Source of the DNA: Candidatus Omnitrophota bacterium
Lineage (GTDB): Bacteria; Omnitrophota; Gorgyraeia; Aquiviventales; Aquiviventaceae
NCBI GenBank assembly: GCA_016198915.1
Contig: JACQHS010000114.1
Location: 1 to 24,759 of the forward strand
Reading direction: 5' to 3'
Length of the DNA stretch: 24,759 nucleotides
In this document: positions 5,774 to 13,140 of the stretch, in pieces
How the letters are laid out: the number at the start of each line of letters is the position of its first letter
Numbering within the stretch: position 1 is the first letter of the stretch
Position numbers and translations under genes: made by a program
The notes under the pieces: generated by a model
Databases searched by the model: none
Told to the model about the DNA's origin: nothing
What the model saw: the letters and a program-made list of their open reading frames with translations, nothing else

Positions 5774-6625
5774 ATGACGCGCATCTTTGGCGTGATCGGC
5801 TATCCGATCGGCCACAGTCTCTCGCCGGCGATGCACACCGCCGCATTCCGGGCGCTTGGCCTCGATGCGCTCTACGAGCCGTTCGAAGTCGCTCCGCGCT
5901 TCCTCGCGCCGATGCTCCGTGGCCTGACGCTGGCAGGGGTCGAGGGGTTGAACGTCACAGTCCCGTTAAAAGAAGCGGTGCTGCCGCTGTTGGATCGCGT
6001 CGATTCTAACGCGCGCGCGATTGGTGCTGTGAACACCATTGTCATCCGCGGCCGTCGGCTGATCGGCTACAATACCGACGGCCTTGGGCTGAGGATGGCG
6101 CTGCAAGAACTCGGCTGGCGGCCGCGTCCGACCTGTGCGGTGATCTTAGGGGCGGGAGGGGCTGCGCGGGCGTCGGCCTGGGAGCTATCGCGCATCCGGG
6201 GAAGCTGTCTGACCATCGCCAACCGGCACCCTCGACGCGCCCAGACACTCGTGCGGTGGCTGAAGCGAACCCATCCCCACGCCTGCATCCAAGCCGTGCC
6301 GCTGTCTGAGGTCGCCTTGGACGATGCCGAGCTGCTGATCAACGCGACTACGGTAGGGATGCGGGCCTCCGACGGGCTGCCTGTTGACGCCCGGCAGCTT
6401 CGCCGCGGGATGCTGGTGTACGACCTCGTCTATCACCGCCAGACCCCCCTGGTGCGAGCCGCCCGACGACGAGGATGTGTTGCGGCCAACGGGCTGTCGA
6501 TGCTACTATACCAGGGAGCCGCATCGCTGCGGTTGTGGCTGCAGCGCCAGCCGCCGATTGCCGTCATGCGACACGCTCTCGAAAGAGCAGCGACAAGCGA
6601 CATGCGACAAGCAACACGTCCATGA
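5774..6625 (+). CDS. aroE: Shikimate dehydrogenase
   Basis: The 283-aa enzyme reduces 3-dehydroshikimate to shikimate with NADPH. ATG 5774 is chosen because it gives MTRIFGVIGYPIGHSLSPAM, the canonical start; an upstream in-frame start would translate heptamer array 5. Substrate-binding Ser15 and Ser17 lie in GHSLSP. The catalytic pair is Lys66 (VPLKE) and Asp102 (YNTDG), and the nucleotide-binding loop is GAGGA at 126-130. The NR-x-x-x-R-A motif (ANRHPRRA) supports NADP preference. The C-terminal residues after about 270 (ATSDMRQATRP) come from heptamer array 6. The stop overlaps the pilD start (ATGA). Confidence 0.95.
   Translation: MTRIFGVIGYPIGHSLSPAMHTAAFRALGLDALYEPFEVAPRFLAPMLRGLTLAGVEGLNVTVPLKEAVLPLLDRVDSNARAIGAVNTIVIRGRRLIGYNTDGLGLRMALQELGWRPRPTCAVILGAGGAARASAWELSRIRGSCLTIANRHPRRAQTLVRWLKRTHPHACIQAVPLSEVALDDAELLINATTVGMRASDGLPVDARQLRRGMLVYDLVYHRQTPLVRAARRRGCVAANGLSMLLYQGAASLRLWLQRQPPIAVMRHALERAATSDMRQATRP
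6589..6616 (+). repeat. Heptamer array 6 (AGCRACA), inside aroE 3' end
   Basis: Four units, AGCGACA, AGCGACA, TGCGACA and AGCAACA, span exactly 28 nt in the last codons of aroE and stop 5 nt before the pilD ATG. The unit is the same as in array 3, about 4.4 kb upstream, and again only one orientation is present. Confidence 0.85.
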
Positions 6626-7446
6626 ACTTGCCGCTACCGGCATGGGTGCTGGTCTTTGTCATCGGCTCAATGGTGGGCAGCTTCCTCAACGTGTGCATTC
6701 ATCGGTTGCCCCGCGAGCAGTCGATCGTGTTTCCAGCATCGCACTGTCCGGCTTGCCGCCATCCGATCGCGTGGTTTGACAACATTCCGGTGCTAAGTTT
6801 CTTGCTCCTGGGGGCGCGCTGCCGGTACTGCCGGCGGACGATCCACTGGCGCTACCCCGTCGTGGAGCTGGTGACTGCGGCTTCGGCCGTCGCGGTGGCC
6901 GCCCGCTTCGGAGTGACCGCGGCGGCGGCGGTGTACTTTGCCTTCGTGTGCGCGCTCATCGTCGTCAGCTTCGTCGATTTGGAATTCCAGATCATCCCGG
7001 ATGAAATCAGCCTGGGAGGGTTGGTCGTCGGTGTTGCGCTGTGCGCCGCCATCCCGTCGCTGCAGGACACCGCGTCTCGGGGGCTGGCGGCGGGGCGATC
7101 GCTGATCGGCGCGCTGGTCGGCGGCGGAGTGCTGTATGTCACCGGGCTGCTCGGGGATTTCATCTTCCGGAAAGAGAGTATGGGGGGAGGCGACATCAAG
7201 CTGCTCGCGATGGCGGGATCGGTCCTTGGCTGGAAGCTGGTGCTCCTGACGTTTTTCATCGCGCCGATCTTTGCGCTAATTCCTGGGCTGGCGGTCTTGT
7301 TGTTGAAGCGGTCGCACATTATTCCGTACGGTCCGTTCCTGTCGATCGGGTTGGCGGTCTCGTTATTCGCCGGGAACACCCTCCTGCAAGTCACGGGCAT
7401 GGAGGAAACGATCCGGTTGATTTGGATGTACTATAAACCATGGTAG
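6622..7446 (+). CDS. pilD: Type IV prepilin peptidase / N-methyltransferase
   Basis: The 274-aa polytopic membrane enzyme cleaves prepilin leader peptides and methylates the new N-terminus. The N-terminal domain has GSFLNVCIHRLPR and the four-cysteine zinc site CPAC...CRYC (Cys42, 45, 67, 70), characteristic of bifunctional PilD. The aspartic protease residues are Asp119 (FVDLEFQIIPDE) and Asp191 in GGGDIKLL, the GxGD signature. About seven or eight membrane segments are visible. ATG 6622 overlaps the aroE stop. No other pilus gene is in the window, although a PilZ-domain gene occurs at 14006; the substrates could be pili, type II secretion pseudopilins or competence pseudopilins (dprA lies nearby). 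Confidence 0.94.
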   Translation: MNLPLPAWVLVFVIGSMVGSFLNVCIHRLPREQSIVFPASHCPACRHPIAWFDNIPVLSFLLLGARCRYCRRTIHWRYPVVELVTAASAVAVAARFGVTAAAAVYFAFVCALIVVSFVDLEFQIIPDEISLGGLVVGVALCAAIPSLQDTASRGLAAGRSLIGALVGGGVLYVTGLLGDFIFRKESMGGGDIKLLAMAGSVLGWKLVLLTFFIAPIFALIPGLAVLLLKRSHIIPYGPFLSIGLAVSLFAGNTLLQVTGMEETIRLIWMYYKPW

Positions 7447-7450
7447 CGTG

Positions 7451-8575
7451 ATGTTGAGATTTCTGACGGCTGGAGAATCGCACGGGCCAAGCCTCACGGC
7501 CATCTTGGAGGGAATGCTGGCCGGCGTCCCCATTGATGCCTCCAGTCTCGCGCACGAGATGCGTCGACGGCAACTCGGCTACGGCCGCGGGCCGCGGATG
7601 CAGCTCGAAACCGACACCGTCGAGCTGCTCTCAGGCGTGCGCCGGGGAAGAACGCTGGGCAGCCCGATCACGCTGTCGATCAAAAACAAGGACGCCTCCA
7701 TCGACCGGTTGCCCGTCGTCACCCAGCCGCGGCCCGGGCACGCGGATCTGGCCGGGGCGATCAAGTATGACCATCGCGATATCCGCAACGTCCTGGAGCG
7801 CGCCAGTGCCCGCGAGACCGCCGCCCGTGTGGCGGTGGGCGCGTTGTGCAAGCAACTCCTCTCACTACTTGGAGTGGAGTTGGCCAGCCACGTCATCGCG
7901 CTGGGTTCGATTCGAGCGAAGCCGGTTGCGGCGACCGTTGCGATGGCCCGCAAGAAAGCTGATGGCACGCCGCTGCGCTGCCTGGATGCGCAAGCCACCA
8001 AGAAGATGATCCGCGAGATCGACCGCTGCGTGAAGGCCGGCGATACCCTGGGCGGCATCTTCGAGGTGATCGCCGAGGGAGTGCCGCCAGGACTGGGCAG
8101 TTATGTTCACTACGATCGCCGACTCGATGCGATCCTGGGACATGCGATCCTCTCGATCCATGCGGTGAAAGCGGTGGAAGTCGGCGACGGCGTTGCGGCC
8201 GCCGACCTGCAAGGCTCCAAGGTGCAGGATGAGATTTTCTACGCGAAAGCCACGGGGTTCTCCCGGTCATCGAATCGCGCCGGAGGGTTTGAAGGCGGGA
8301 TGACCACCGGCCAACCGGTTATCGTACGCGGATTCCTCAAGCCGCTCTCGACGCTGCGAAAACCGCTGCGTTCAGTTGAGATTAACACGAAGCGCGCAGT
8401 CGTGGCGACGGTCGAGCGCTCCGATGTCACCACGGTGCCGGCGGCCGGGGTGATCGGAGAAGCGATGATCGCCTTCGAGCTGTCCCGGGCGGTATTGGAG
8501 AAATTCGGCGGCGACAGCCTCAAGGAACTCCAGCGCAATCTCGAGGGGTACCGGCGCCAGGTGAAAGCGTTTTAA
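7451..8575 (+). CDS. aroC: Chorismate synthase
   Basis: The 374-aa protein converts 5-enolpyruvylshikimate-3-phosphate to chorismate using reduced FMN. It starts MLRFLTAGESHG, the family hallmark, at ATG 7451; a GTG one codon upstream is an alternative. Further signatures are RRQLGYGRGPRM, RPGHADLAGAIKY, ERASARETAARVAVGA, and a GGMTTGQPVIVR segment near the FMN site. Four nucleotides separate it from the pilD stop, and two nucleotides separate its stop from the aroK start, so the three are probably co-transcribed. Its length fits the shorter bacterial AroC class. Confidence 0.97.
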   Translation: MLRFLTAGESHGPSLTAILEGMLAGVPIDASSLAHEMRRRQLGYGRGPRMQLETDTVELLSGVRRGRTLGSPITLSIKNKDASIDRLPVVTQPRPGHADLAGAIKYDHRDIRNVLERASARETAARVAVGALCKQLLSLLGVELASHVIALGSIRAKPVAATVAMARKKADGTPLRCLDAQATKKMIREIDRCVKAGDTLGGIFEVIAEGVPPGLGSYVHYDRRLDAILGHAILSIHAVKAVEVGDGVAAADLQGSKVQDEIFYAKATGFSRSSNRAGGFEGGMTTGQPVIVRGFLKPLSTLRKPLRSVEINTKRAVVATVERSDVTTVPAAGVIGEAMIAFELSRAVLEKFGGDSLKELQRNLEGYRRQVKAF

Positions 8576-8577
8576 CG

Positions 8578-9297
8578 ATGAATATTGTCTTGATCGGGTT
8601 CATGGGGACCGGCAAGACCGCGGTGGGCAAGCGGCTGGCGAAGCGGCTGGGCTGGAAATTCGTCGATGTCGACACGCTCGTTGAGGTCAGCGCCAAGATG
8701 CCGATCGCGAAGCTCTTCTCAGAGCGCGGGGAGGCGGTGTTCCGGCGGCTTGAGCGGCGCCACATCACCCGCATCGCGCACGGGCGGCATCAGGTAGTTT
8801 CAACCGGCGGGGGTGCCTTCGTCAATCCGAAGAACCGCAGCCTCCTGCGGGCCAGCGGCACTGTCGTGTGTCTGACTGCGAAGCCCTCCGTCATCCTCAA
8901 GCGCGTGAGCCACAAGTTGAAATTGCTGCCGATGCTCTTGGGTGCCGCGAAGCCGCTGACAAGGATCCAAACCCTCTTGGAGCAGCGCGCCCCGGCCTAC
9001 GCCCAGGCCGACCTGACCATTGACACCAGCCACCTCTCCATCGATGAGATCGTCGAGCGGCTTTGGCAGCAGCTCTCTCCTCACGTGTGCAAGAGCTGGC
9101 AGTATCTCCTGGCGCACGCGCCGGAACTGTCCCACCGCTACGGCGGCAAGTACATTGTGGTGGTCGAGAATCGTATCGTCGCCTCCGGCGATACCCAGTT
9201 AGAAGCCTACCAGCACGCCCCGTCGCAGCTGGTCCAAAAGCAGGACGCCGGCATCTACTACATCCCATTGCCCGAAGAGTCGCTGACTGCCCTCTGA
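8578..9297 (+). CDS. aroK: Shikimate kinase with an extra C-terminal DUF5678-like domain
   Basis: Residues 1-165 form a shikimate kinase: Walker A GFMGTGKTA (7-15), shikimate-binding Asp32 (DVD), Arg56/57 (FRRLE), the STGGGAF loop (75-81) and Arg137 (LEQRAPAY). The LID segment, normally R-P-L-L, reads LPMLL here, so the usual catalytic Arg is Leu117. At 239 aa the protein is about 65 longer than single-domain AroK. Residues about 172-232 (WQYLLAHAPELSHRYGGKYI, then VVVENRIVASGD and a terminal IYYIPLP) resemble the small DUF5678-type beta-rich domain (Y-x-GK-[YW]-[IV]-A-V-V...V-A-x-G). The next gene is a retropepsin-like protease. The kinase identity is firm; the domain naming is from memory of the pattern. 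Confidence 0.9.
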   Translation: MNIVLIGFMGTGKTAVGKRLAKRLGWKFVDVDTLVEVSAKMPIAKLFSERGEAVFRRLERRHITRIAHGRHQVVSTGGGAFVNPKNRSLLRASGTVVCLTAKPSVILKRVSHKLKLLPMLLGAAKPLTRIQTLLEQRAPAYAQADLTIDTSHLSIDEIVERLWQQLSPHVCKSWQYLLAHAPELSHRYGGKYIVVVENRIVASGDTQLEAYQHAPSQLVQKQDAGIYYIPLPEESLTAL

Positions 9298-9336
9298 GGT
9301 TGCGATGGCAGGAATCGTTCGTCCTTCTCATCATTG

Positions 9337-9765
9337 ATGCCGCAGTCATCTTCAGGGCTGCGGCGATTCGAGTTTCCGTATCTCAAAGACGGCCAGGGCC
9401 ACTACGCGCCGATCGTCTACCTCCAGGCCTGGACCGGCAACCGGTGGGTGTATCTCCAGGCCTACGTGGATTCGGGCGCGTCGTGGAGCGTGTTCCACGT
9501 GGATGTGGCCCAGCTGCTGGGGATTAAGCTCAACAAGGCGAAGCGGCGCTACATCGCACTGGGCAACGGCAGCGTCATTCCGATCTACCTCCAGCACATC
9601 CGGGTGCGATTTGCCGGGGTGGAGTTCGCAGCACCCGCCGGGTTCTCCGACTCGCTGCGCGTGGGGTTTAATCTGCTGGGCCGCGCAGGGTTCTTTACCC
9701 GGTTCGCCGTCTCGTTCAACGACCGCGCCCGCGTCCTCACCGTGACCCGCCTCACCCGCAAATAG
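9337..9765 (+). CDS. Retropepsin-like aspartic protease
   Basis: The 142-aa protein has the single-domain clan AA pattern. The active-site motif is Asp45-Ser-Gly in YVDSGASWSVF. A glycine-rich middle strand (IALGNGSVIPIYL) follows, and then the hydrophobic-hydrophobic-Gly element NLLGRAGFF (112-120) that packs behind the active site. Such proteins act as homodimers. A protein of this size with no signal peptide should be cytoplasmic. ATG 9337 is the best start, although its ribosome site is weak; TTG 9334 is one codon earlier. It follows the aroK fusion gene by 39 nt. As I recall, small DUF5678 genes often sit next to such proteases, so the aroK extension and this protease may be functional partners. 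Confidence 0.8.
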   Translation: MPQSSSGLRRFEFPYLKDGQGHYAPIVYLQAWTGNRWVYLQAYVDSGASWSVFHVDVAQLLGIKLNKAKRRYIALGNGSVIPIYLQHIRVRFAGVEFAAPAGFSDSLRVGFNLLGRAGFFTRFAVSFNDRARVLTVTRLTRK

Positions 9766-9773
9766 TTCGACAT

Positions 9774-9803
9774 TTGTTTCTCCGATCGTTACTGTGGTAT
9801 GCT
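9774..9803 (+). promoter_or_regulatory. Possible promoter for dprA operon
   Basis: TTGTTT at 9774-9779 and TATGCT at 9798-9803 are separated by 18 bp, and TGTGG directly precedes the -10. Transcription would begin near 9810, leaving a short leader containing AAGAG before the dprA ATG at 9819. The match to the -35 consensus is weak, so this rests mainly on the -10 element and the intergenic position. Confidence 0.35.
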
Positions 9804-9818
9804 ACTGCCTCATAAGAG

Positions 9819-10733
9819 ATGCTGACAGAACACGAACTCTCACTGGCTCGGCAGGCTGGCGTTTGCCTTGTGACGCGGGAGCAGCCCGCCTACCCGAAGC
9901 TGCTGCGCGAGATTCACGATCCTCCGCTGGTGCTCTATATTAGAGGAACTCTGCCGGCGGAGGAGCTTGCGGTGGCGATCGTAGGCTCGCGCCATGCGTC
10001 GCTCTATGGGATGCAGGCAGCTGAGCGGTTGGCCTACGAGTTAGCCCTGCGCGGTATCACGATCATCTCCGGATTAGCTCGAGGCATTGACAGCGCCGCT
10101 CACCGCGGGGCGCTGAAGGCCGGCGGACGGACGGTCGCCGTGCTAGGCAGCGGCCTGGCGAACCTCTACCCGCCGGAGCACGCGGAGCTTGCGGCACAGA
10201 TCGCTGAGCGCGGGGCCGTCATTTCGGAGTATCCGATGGAAACGCCGCCGGTCGGCTCCAATTTCCCACGTCGCAACCGGATCATCAGCGGGCTCTCGTT
10301 GGGCGTGGTCGTGGTCGAAGCGGCGGCGCGCAGCGGCGCCTTGATCACCGTAGGCTGCGCATTGGAGCAGGGCCGGGAAGTGTTTGCGGTTCCCGGGCCG
10401 ATCACCACCCCGACCTCGCAGGGAACGCATCAGCTGTTGAAGGACGGGGCGAGGCTCGTGACATCGGTGGAAGATATTCTGGAGGAGCTTCGGTTGGCTC
10501 CGCAGCCGGTGCCTCAGACGGCGACGAGCGTCTCGGCTCCTCAGAGGCGGTCACTCGCAGAAGAGGAGGAGCGGGTCTTTGCGTGTGTGCGTCAACATGA
10601 ACCGCGCTATATCGATGCGATCGCCCAGGACAGCGGGATGGAGATGTCCGCGGTGTCCTCGCTCCTTGTCCAATTGGAACTTCGGCAGATCATCCGGCAG
10701 TTGCCGGGGAAGCGGTTCATTCGGAACCCATGA
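9819..10733 (+). CDS. dprA: DNA processing protein DprA
   Basis: The 304-aa protein loads RecA on incoming single-stranded DNA during natural transformation. The Rossmann-like core has VGSRHASLYG (55-64), SGLARGIDSAAHRGAL (84-99), the GSGLANLYPPEH segment, FPRRNRIISGLS (149-160) and EAAARSGALIT, all diagnostic of the family. A winged-helix C-terminal domain follows at about 240-304. The N-terminal SAM domain found in some longer DprA proteins (about 360 aa) is absent. The gene starts at ATG 9819 and its TGA overlaps the next start (ATGA). Occurrence upstream of topA is common in many bacteria, so the presence of dprA does not prove competence. Confidence 0.95.
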   Translation: MLTEHELSLARQAGVCLVTREQPAYPKLLREIHDPPLVLYIRGTLPAEELAVAIVGSRHASLYGMQAAERLAYELALRGITIISGLARGIDSAAHRGALKAGGRTVAVLGSGLANLYPPEHAELAAQIAERGAVISEYPMETPPVGSNFPRRNRIISGLSLGVVVVEAAARSGALITVGCALEQGREVFAVPGPITTPTSQGTHQLLKDGARLVTSVEDILEELRLAPQPVPQTATSVSAPQRRSLAEEEERVFACVRQHEPRYIDAIAQDSGMEMSAVSSLLVQLELRQIIRQLPGKRFIRNP

Positions 10734-11014
10734 CTGAGCTGACGGTCAATGGCGTCAAGCACACCGTGTCGGGGAGCACGACCGTGACCCAATTGCTCGA
10801 GACGCTGAAGATCGTGCCGGAGCGCGTGGTGGTGGAGCTCAATCTCACGATTCTCAAACGCGTGGAGCACGCGAGCACCGTCCTGAAGGACGGCGACCAA
10901 GTGGAAATCGTCCATTTCGTCGGAGGTGGGGCAATAGCTCGTGCGGGACGTTTCTATTTTCGCGATCGTGATGCCCGAAGCGAAAATAGAAATGTCCCGG
11001 GGAATAGTGGCTGA
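10730..11014 (+). CDS. thiS: ThiS-family sulfur carrier, C-terminally extended
   Basis: The first 68 residues are a complete ubiquitin-like ThiS: MTELTVNGVKH, then VVVELNLTILKR, then LKDGDQVEIVHFVGGG. In functional ThiS the protein ends at Gly-Gly, whose carboxylate is adenylated by ThiF and converted to thiocarboxylate for thiazole synthesis by ThiG. Here the frame continues for about 26 more residues through a palindromic repeat (GRFYFRDRDARSENRNV) to TGA 11012-11014. As written, the protein cannot be activated unless it is processed. No thiF, thiG or thiH is present in the window. It is coupled to dprA (ATGA) and topA (TGATG). Confidence 0.85.
   Translation: MTELTVNGVKHTVSGSTTVTQLLETLKIVPERVVVELNLTILKRVEHASTVLKDGDQVEIVHFVGGGAIARAGRFYFRDRDARSENRNVPGNSG
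10944..10999. repeat. Palindromic hairpin element in the thiS 3' end
   Basis: The arms at 10944-10963 and 10980-10999 are 20 nt each and complementary except for one position (G10950 opposite T10994, a wobble in RNA). The loop is the 16 nt at 10964-10979. The right arm contains GCGAAAATAGAAATGTCCCG. Near-identical short sequences, GGGGCAATAG at 10928-10937 and GGGGAATAG at 10999-11007, flank the element and could be a target-site duplication. It looks like a REP- or MITE-type palindrome, possibly mobilised by an IS200/IS605-like enzyme encoded elsewhere. It lies within the coding frame and just upstream of topA. Confidence 0.85.
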
Positions 11015-13140
11015 TGGCGAAAAACCTTGTGATTGTCGAATCCCCGACCAAAGCGAAAACGATCACCAAAATCTTGGGGTCGGAGTTCGACGTGACCTCT
11101 TCGATGGGGCACCTGCGCGATCTGCCGGCCAGCAAGCTGGGCGTTGACGTCGAGCACGACTTCGAACCGCACTACATCGTCATCCAGAAGCGCCGCAAGA
11201 TCGCCAAGCAGCTGCAAGAGGAGGCGCGCGGCCGCGCCGCCATCTATCTGGCGCCCGATCCGGATCGTGAGGGAGAAGCGATTAGCTGGCACTTGGCAAG
11301 ACTCCTTCAGGATGACGAGGAGGCCCAGGCGAAAAAGGCCGACGCCAAGGAAGCAAGTGCCAAGAAACCTGCCTCTGCGCCATCCAAACGCTCGAAGGGT
11401 GCTGGTGCGATCCGCAACGGCCGGCAGATCTTCCGCATCGCCTTCCACGAGATCACCCCCGAAGCCATCAAGACCGCCATCAAGCACCCCCGAATCATCA
11501 ACCTCAACTTGGTCAACGCCCAGCAGGCGCGCCGCATTCTCGATCGGCTCGTCGGCTATTCGCTCTCGCCCCTCTTGTGGAGGAAGATCGGCCGAGGGTT
11601 GTCGGCGGGGCGCGTGCAGTCGGTGGCACTGCGCCTGATCGTGGACCGAGAGAAGGAAATCGAAGCGTTCGTCCCGCAAGAATACTGGACGATTGAAGCG
11701 GAACTGCAGAGGGGCAAAGGAGATCCCTCCTTCAAGGCGCAGCTCGAGAAGATTGGCGAGAAGAAAGCCGAGGTGCGTACCCAAGCCGACGCGGACCATC
11801 TCACCGCAGAGCTCAAGAAGCAGACATTTTCCGTCGGCGACGTGCAGGAGAAGGAACAGAAGCGGTATCCCAAGCCGCCGTTTACGACGAGCACCCTCCA
11901 ACAGGAAGCCTTCAACAAGCTGGGCTTTTCATCGGCGCGGACGATGCGCCTCGCCCAACAGCTCTACGAGGGACTGGAGATCGGCGAGCCCAACCCCGTC
12001 GGCCTCATCAGCTACATGCGGACCGATTCGGTGCGGATTGCTCCTGAAGCGTTGGGAGCGCTCCGAAGTTTTATTGGGAAGCGGTTTGGAAAGACCTATC
12101 TGCCGGCAGAGCCGCGCCACTATAAATCGCGGAAGTCCGCGCAAGAGGCGCATGAGGCGATCCGTCCAACCGGTGTTGCGCACACCCCGGAGTCCGTCAA
12201 GCCGTTTCTCACCGAGGAGCAGGCCGCGCTCTACCAGCTGGTCTGGCAACGGTTCGTCGCCAGTCAGATGAGTGACGCGGTGGACCAAGTGGTCAGCGTC
12301 CGGATTGATGCCGGCAAGTTCCATCTGAAAGCGAACGGCCGCACGAACCTGTTTCCGGGCTGGACCAAGGTCTACCAGGAAGCGAAGGAGCCGGAGCGGG
12401 ACGACGACGCGCTCCCTGAGGGGGTCCTGCCGCCGTTGGCGGCGGGGGACCGTCTGACGCTCCTTGGCTGTACGCCGAGCCAGCACTTCACCAAGCCGCC
12501 GCGGCGCTATACCGACGCCTCGCTCGTCAAAGCCTTGGAGGAAGACGGTATCGGCCGGCCGAGCACGTACGCTCCGACGATTCAGACGATCGTCGAGCGC
12601 GACTACGTGCGGCGGACCGGCGGCAGCTTCGTGCCAACGAAATTGGGACGGATCGTCACCGAGATGCTGATCGAACACTTCCCGGAGGTCATGGATCTGA
12701 AGTTCACCGCCGAGATGGAGGAGGAGCTGGACCGCATCGAGGAAGGCGACCTCGAGTGGGTGAGCGTCGTGCGGCACTTCTACACGCCCTTCTCCGCGCG
12801 GGTCGTGACCGCGCATGAGAAGATGCGCGAGGTCAAGCGGGAAGTCATCCCGACAAACTACACCTGCGAGAAATGCGGCAAGCCGATGGTCATCAAATGG
12901 GGGCGCTTCGGGCAGTTTCTCAGCTGCTCCGACTATCCGCACTGCAAGAACGCGCGGCCGGTGCCGACCGGGGTCAAGTGCGCCCAGCCGGGGTGCAGTG
13001 GCGAGCTCGTCGAGCGGCGGGCGCGCGGGCGCCACTTCTACGGCTGCTCCAACTACCCGACGTGCCGCTACACCACGCGCCGTCTGCCGACGGAGGGGAA
13101 GAGCTCCGGTGAGGCCACCGACGACTCCGAAGCCGATTGA
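11014..13140 (+). CDS. topA: DNA topoisomerase I
   Basis: The 708-aa type IA topoisomerase relaxes negative supercoils. The Toprim domain starts VIVESPTKAKT (Glu9) and has the metal site DPDREGE (Asp82, Asp84). The catalytic tyrosine is Tyr334 in LISYMRTDSVR. Residues HEAIRPT (about 385) and GIGRPSTYAPTI (about 515) are further family landmarks. Two C4 zinc ribbons end the protein: Cys618, 621, 638 and 644, and Cys656, 661, 678 and 684. Residues about 100-132 form a Lys/Ala/Ser-rich low-complexity insert inside the Toprim region that most TopA proteins lack. The start at ATG 11014 overlaps the thiS stop. The xerC start lies inside the last 32 nt. Confidence 0.97.
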   Translation: MAKNLVIVESPTKAKTITKILGSEFDVTSSMGHLRDLPASKLGVDVEHDFEPHYIVIQKRRKIAKQLQEEARGRAAIYLAPDPDREGEAISWHLARLLQDDEEAQAKKADAKEASAKKPASAPSKRSKGAGAIRNGRQIFRIAFHEITPEAIKTAIKHPRIINLNLVNAQQARRILDRLVGYSLSPLLWRKIGRGLSAGRVQSVALRLIVDREKEIEAFVPQEYWTIEAELQRGKGDPSFKAQLEKIGEKKAEVRTQADADHLTAELKKQTFSVGDVQEKEQKRYPKPPFTTSTLQQEAFNKLGFSSARTMRLAQQLYEGLEIGEPNPVGLISYMRTDSVRIAPEALGALRSFIGKRFGKTYLPAEPRHYKSRKSAQEAHEAIRPTGVAHTPESVKPFLTEEQAALYQLVWQRFVASQMSDAVDQVVSVRIDAGKFHLKANGRTNLFPGWTKVYQEAKEPERDDDALPEGVLPPLAAGDRLTLLGCTPSQHFTKPPRRYTDASLVKALEEDGIGRPSTYAPTIQTIVERDYVRRTGGSFVPTKLGRIVTEMLIEHFPEVMDLKFTAEMEEELDRIEEGDLEWVSVVRHFYTPFSARVVTAHEKMREVKREVIPTNYTCEKCGKPMVIKWGRFGQFLSCSDYPHCKNARPVPTGVKCAQPGCSGELVERRARGRHFYGCSNYPTCRYTTRRLPTEGKSSGEATDDSEAD

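Noticed and set aside
6475..6621. Upstream extension of the pilD frame
   Set aside because: It overlaps aroE in another frame and adds no conserved residues; ATG 6622 overlaps the aroE stop and gives the expected N-terminal helix.
11929..13035. Long minus-strand open frame (368 codons) opposite topA
   Set aside because: It is a shadow of topA with low-complexity composition and no motifs; the same applies to the frames at 12974-14077 and 14645-15694.
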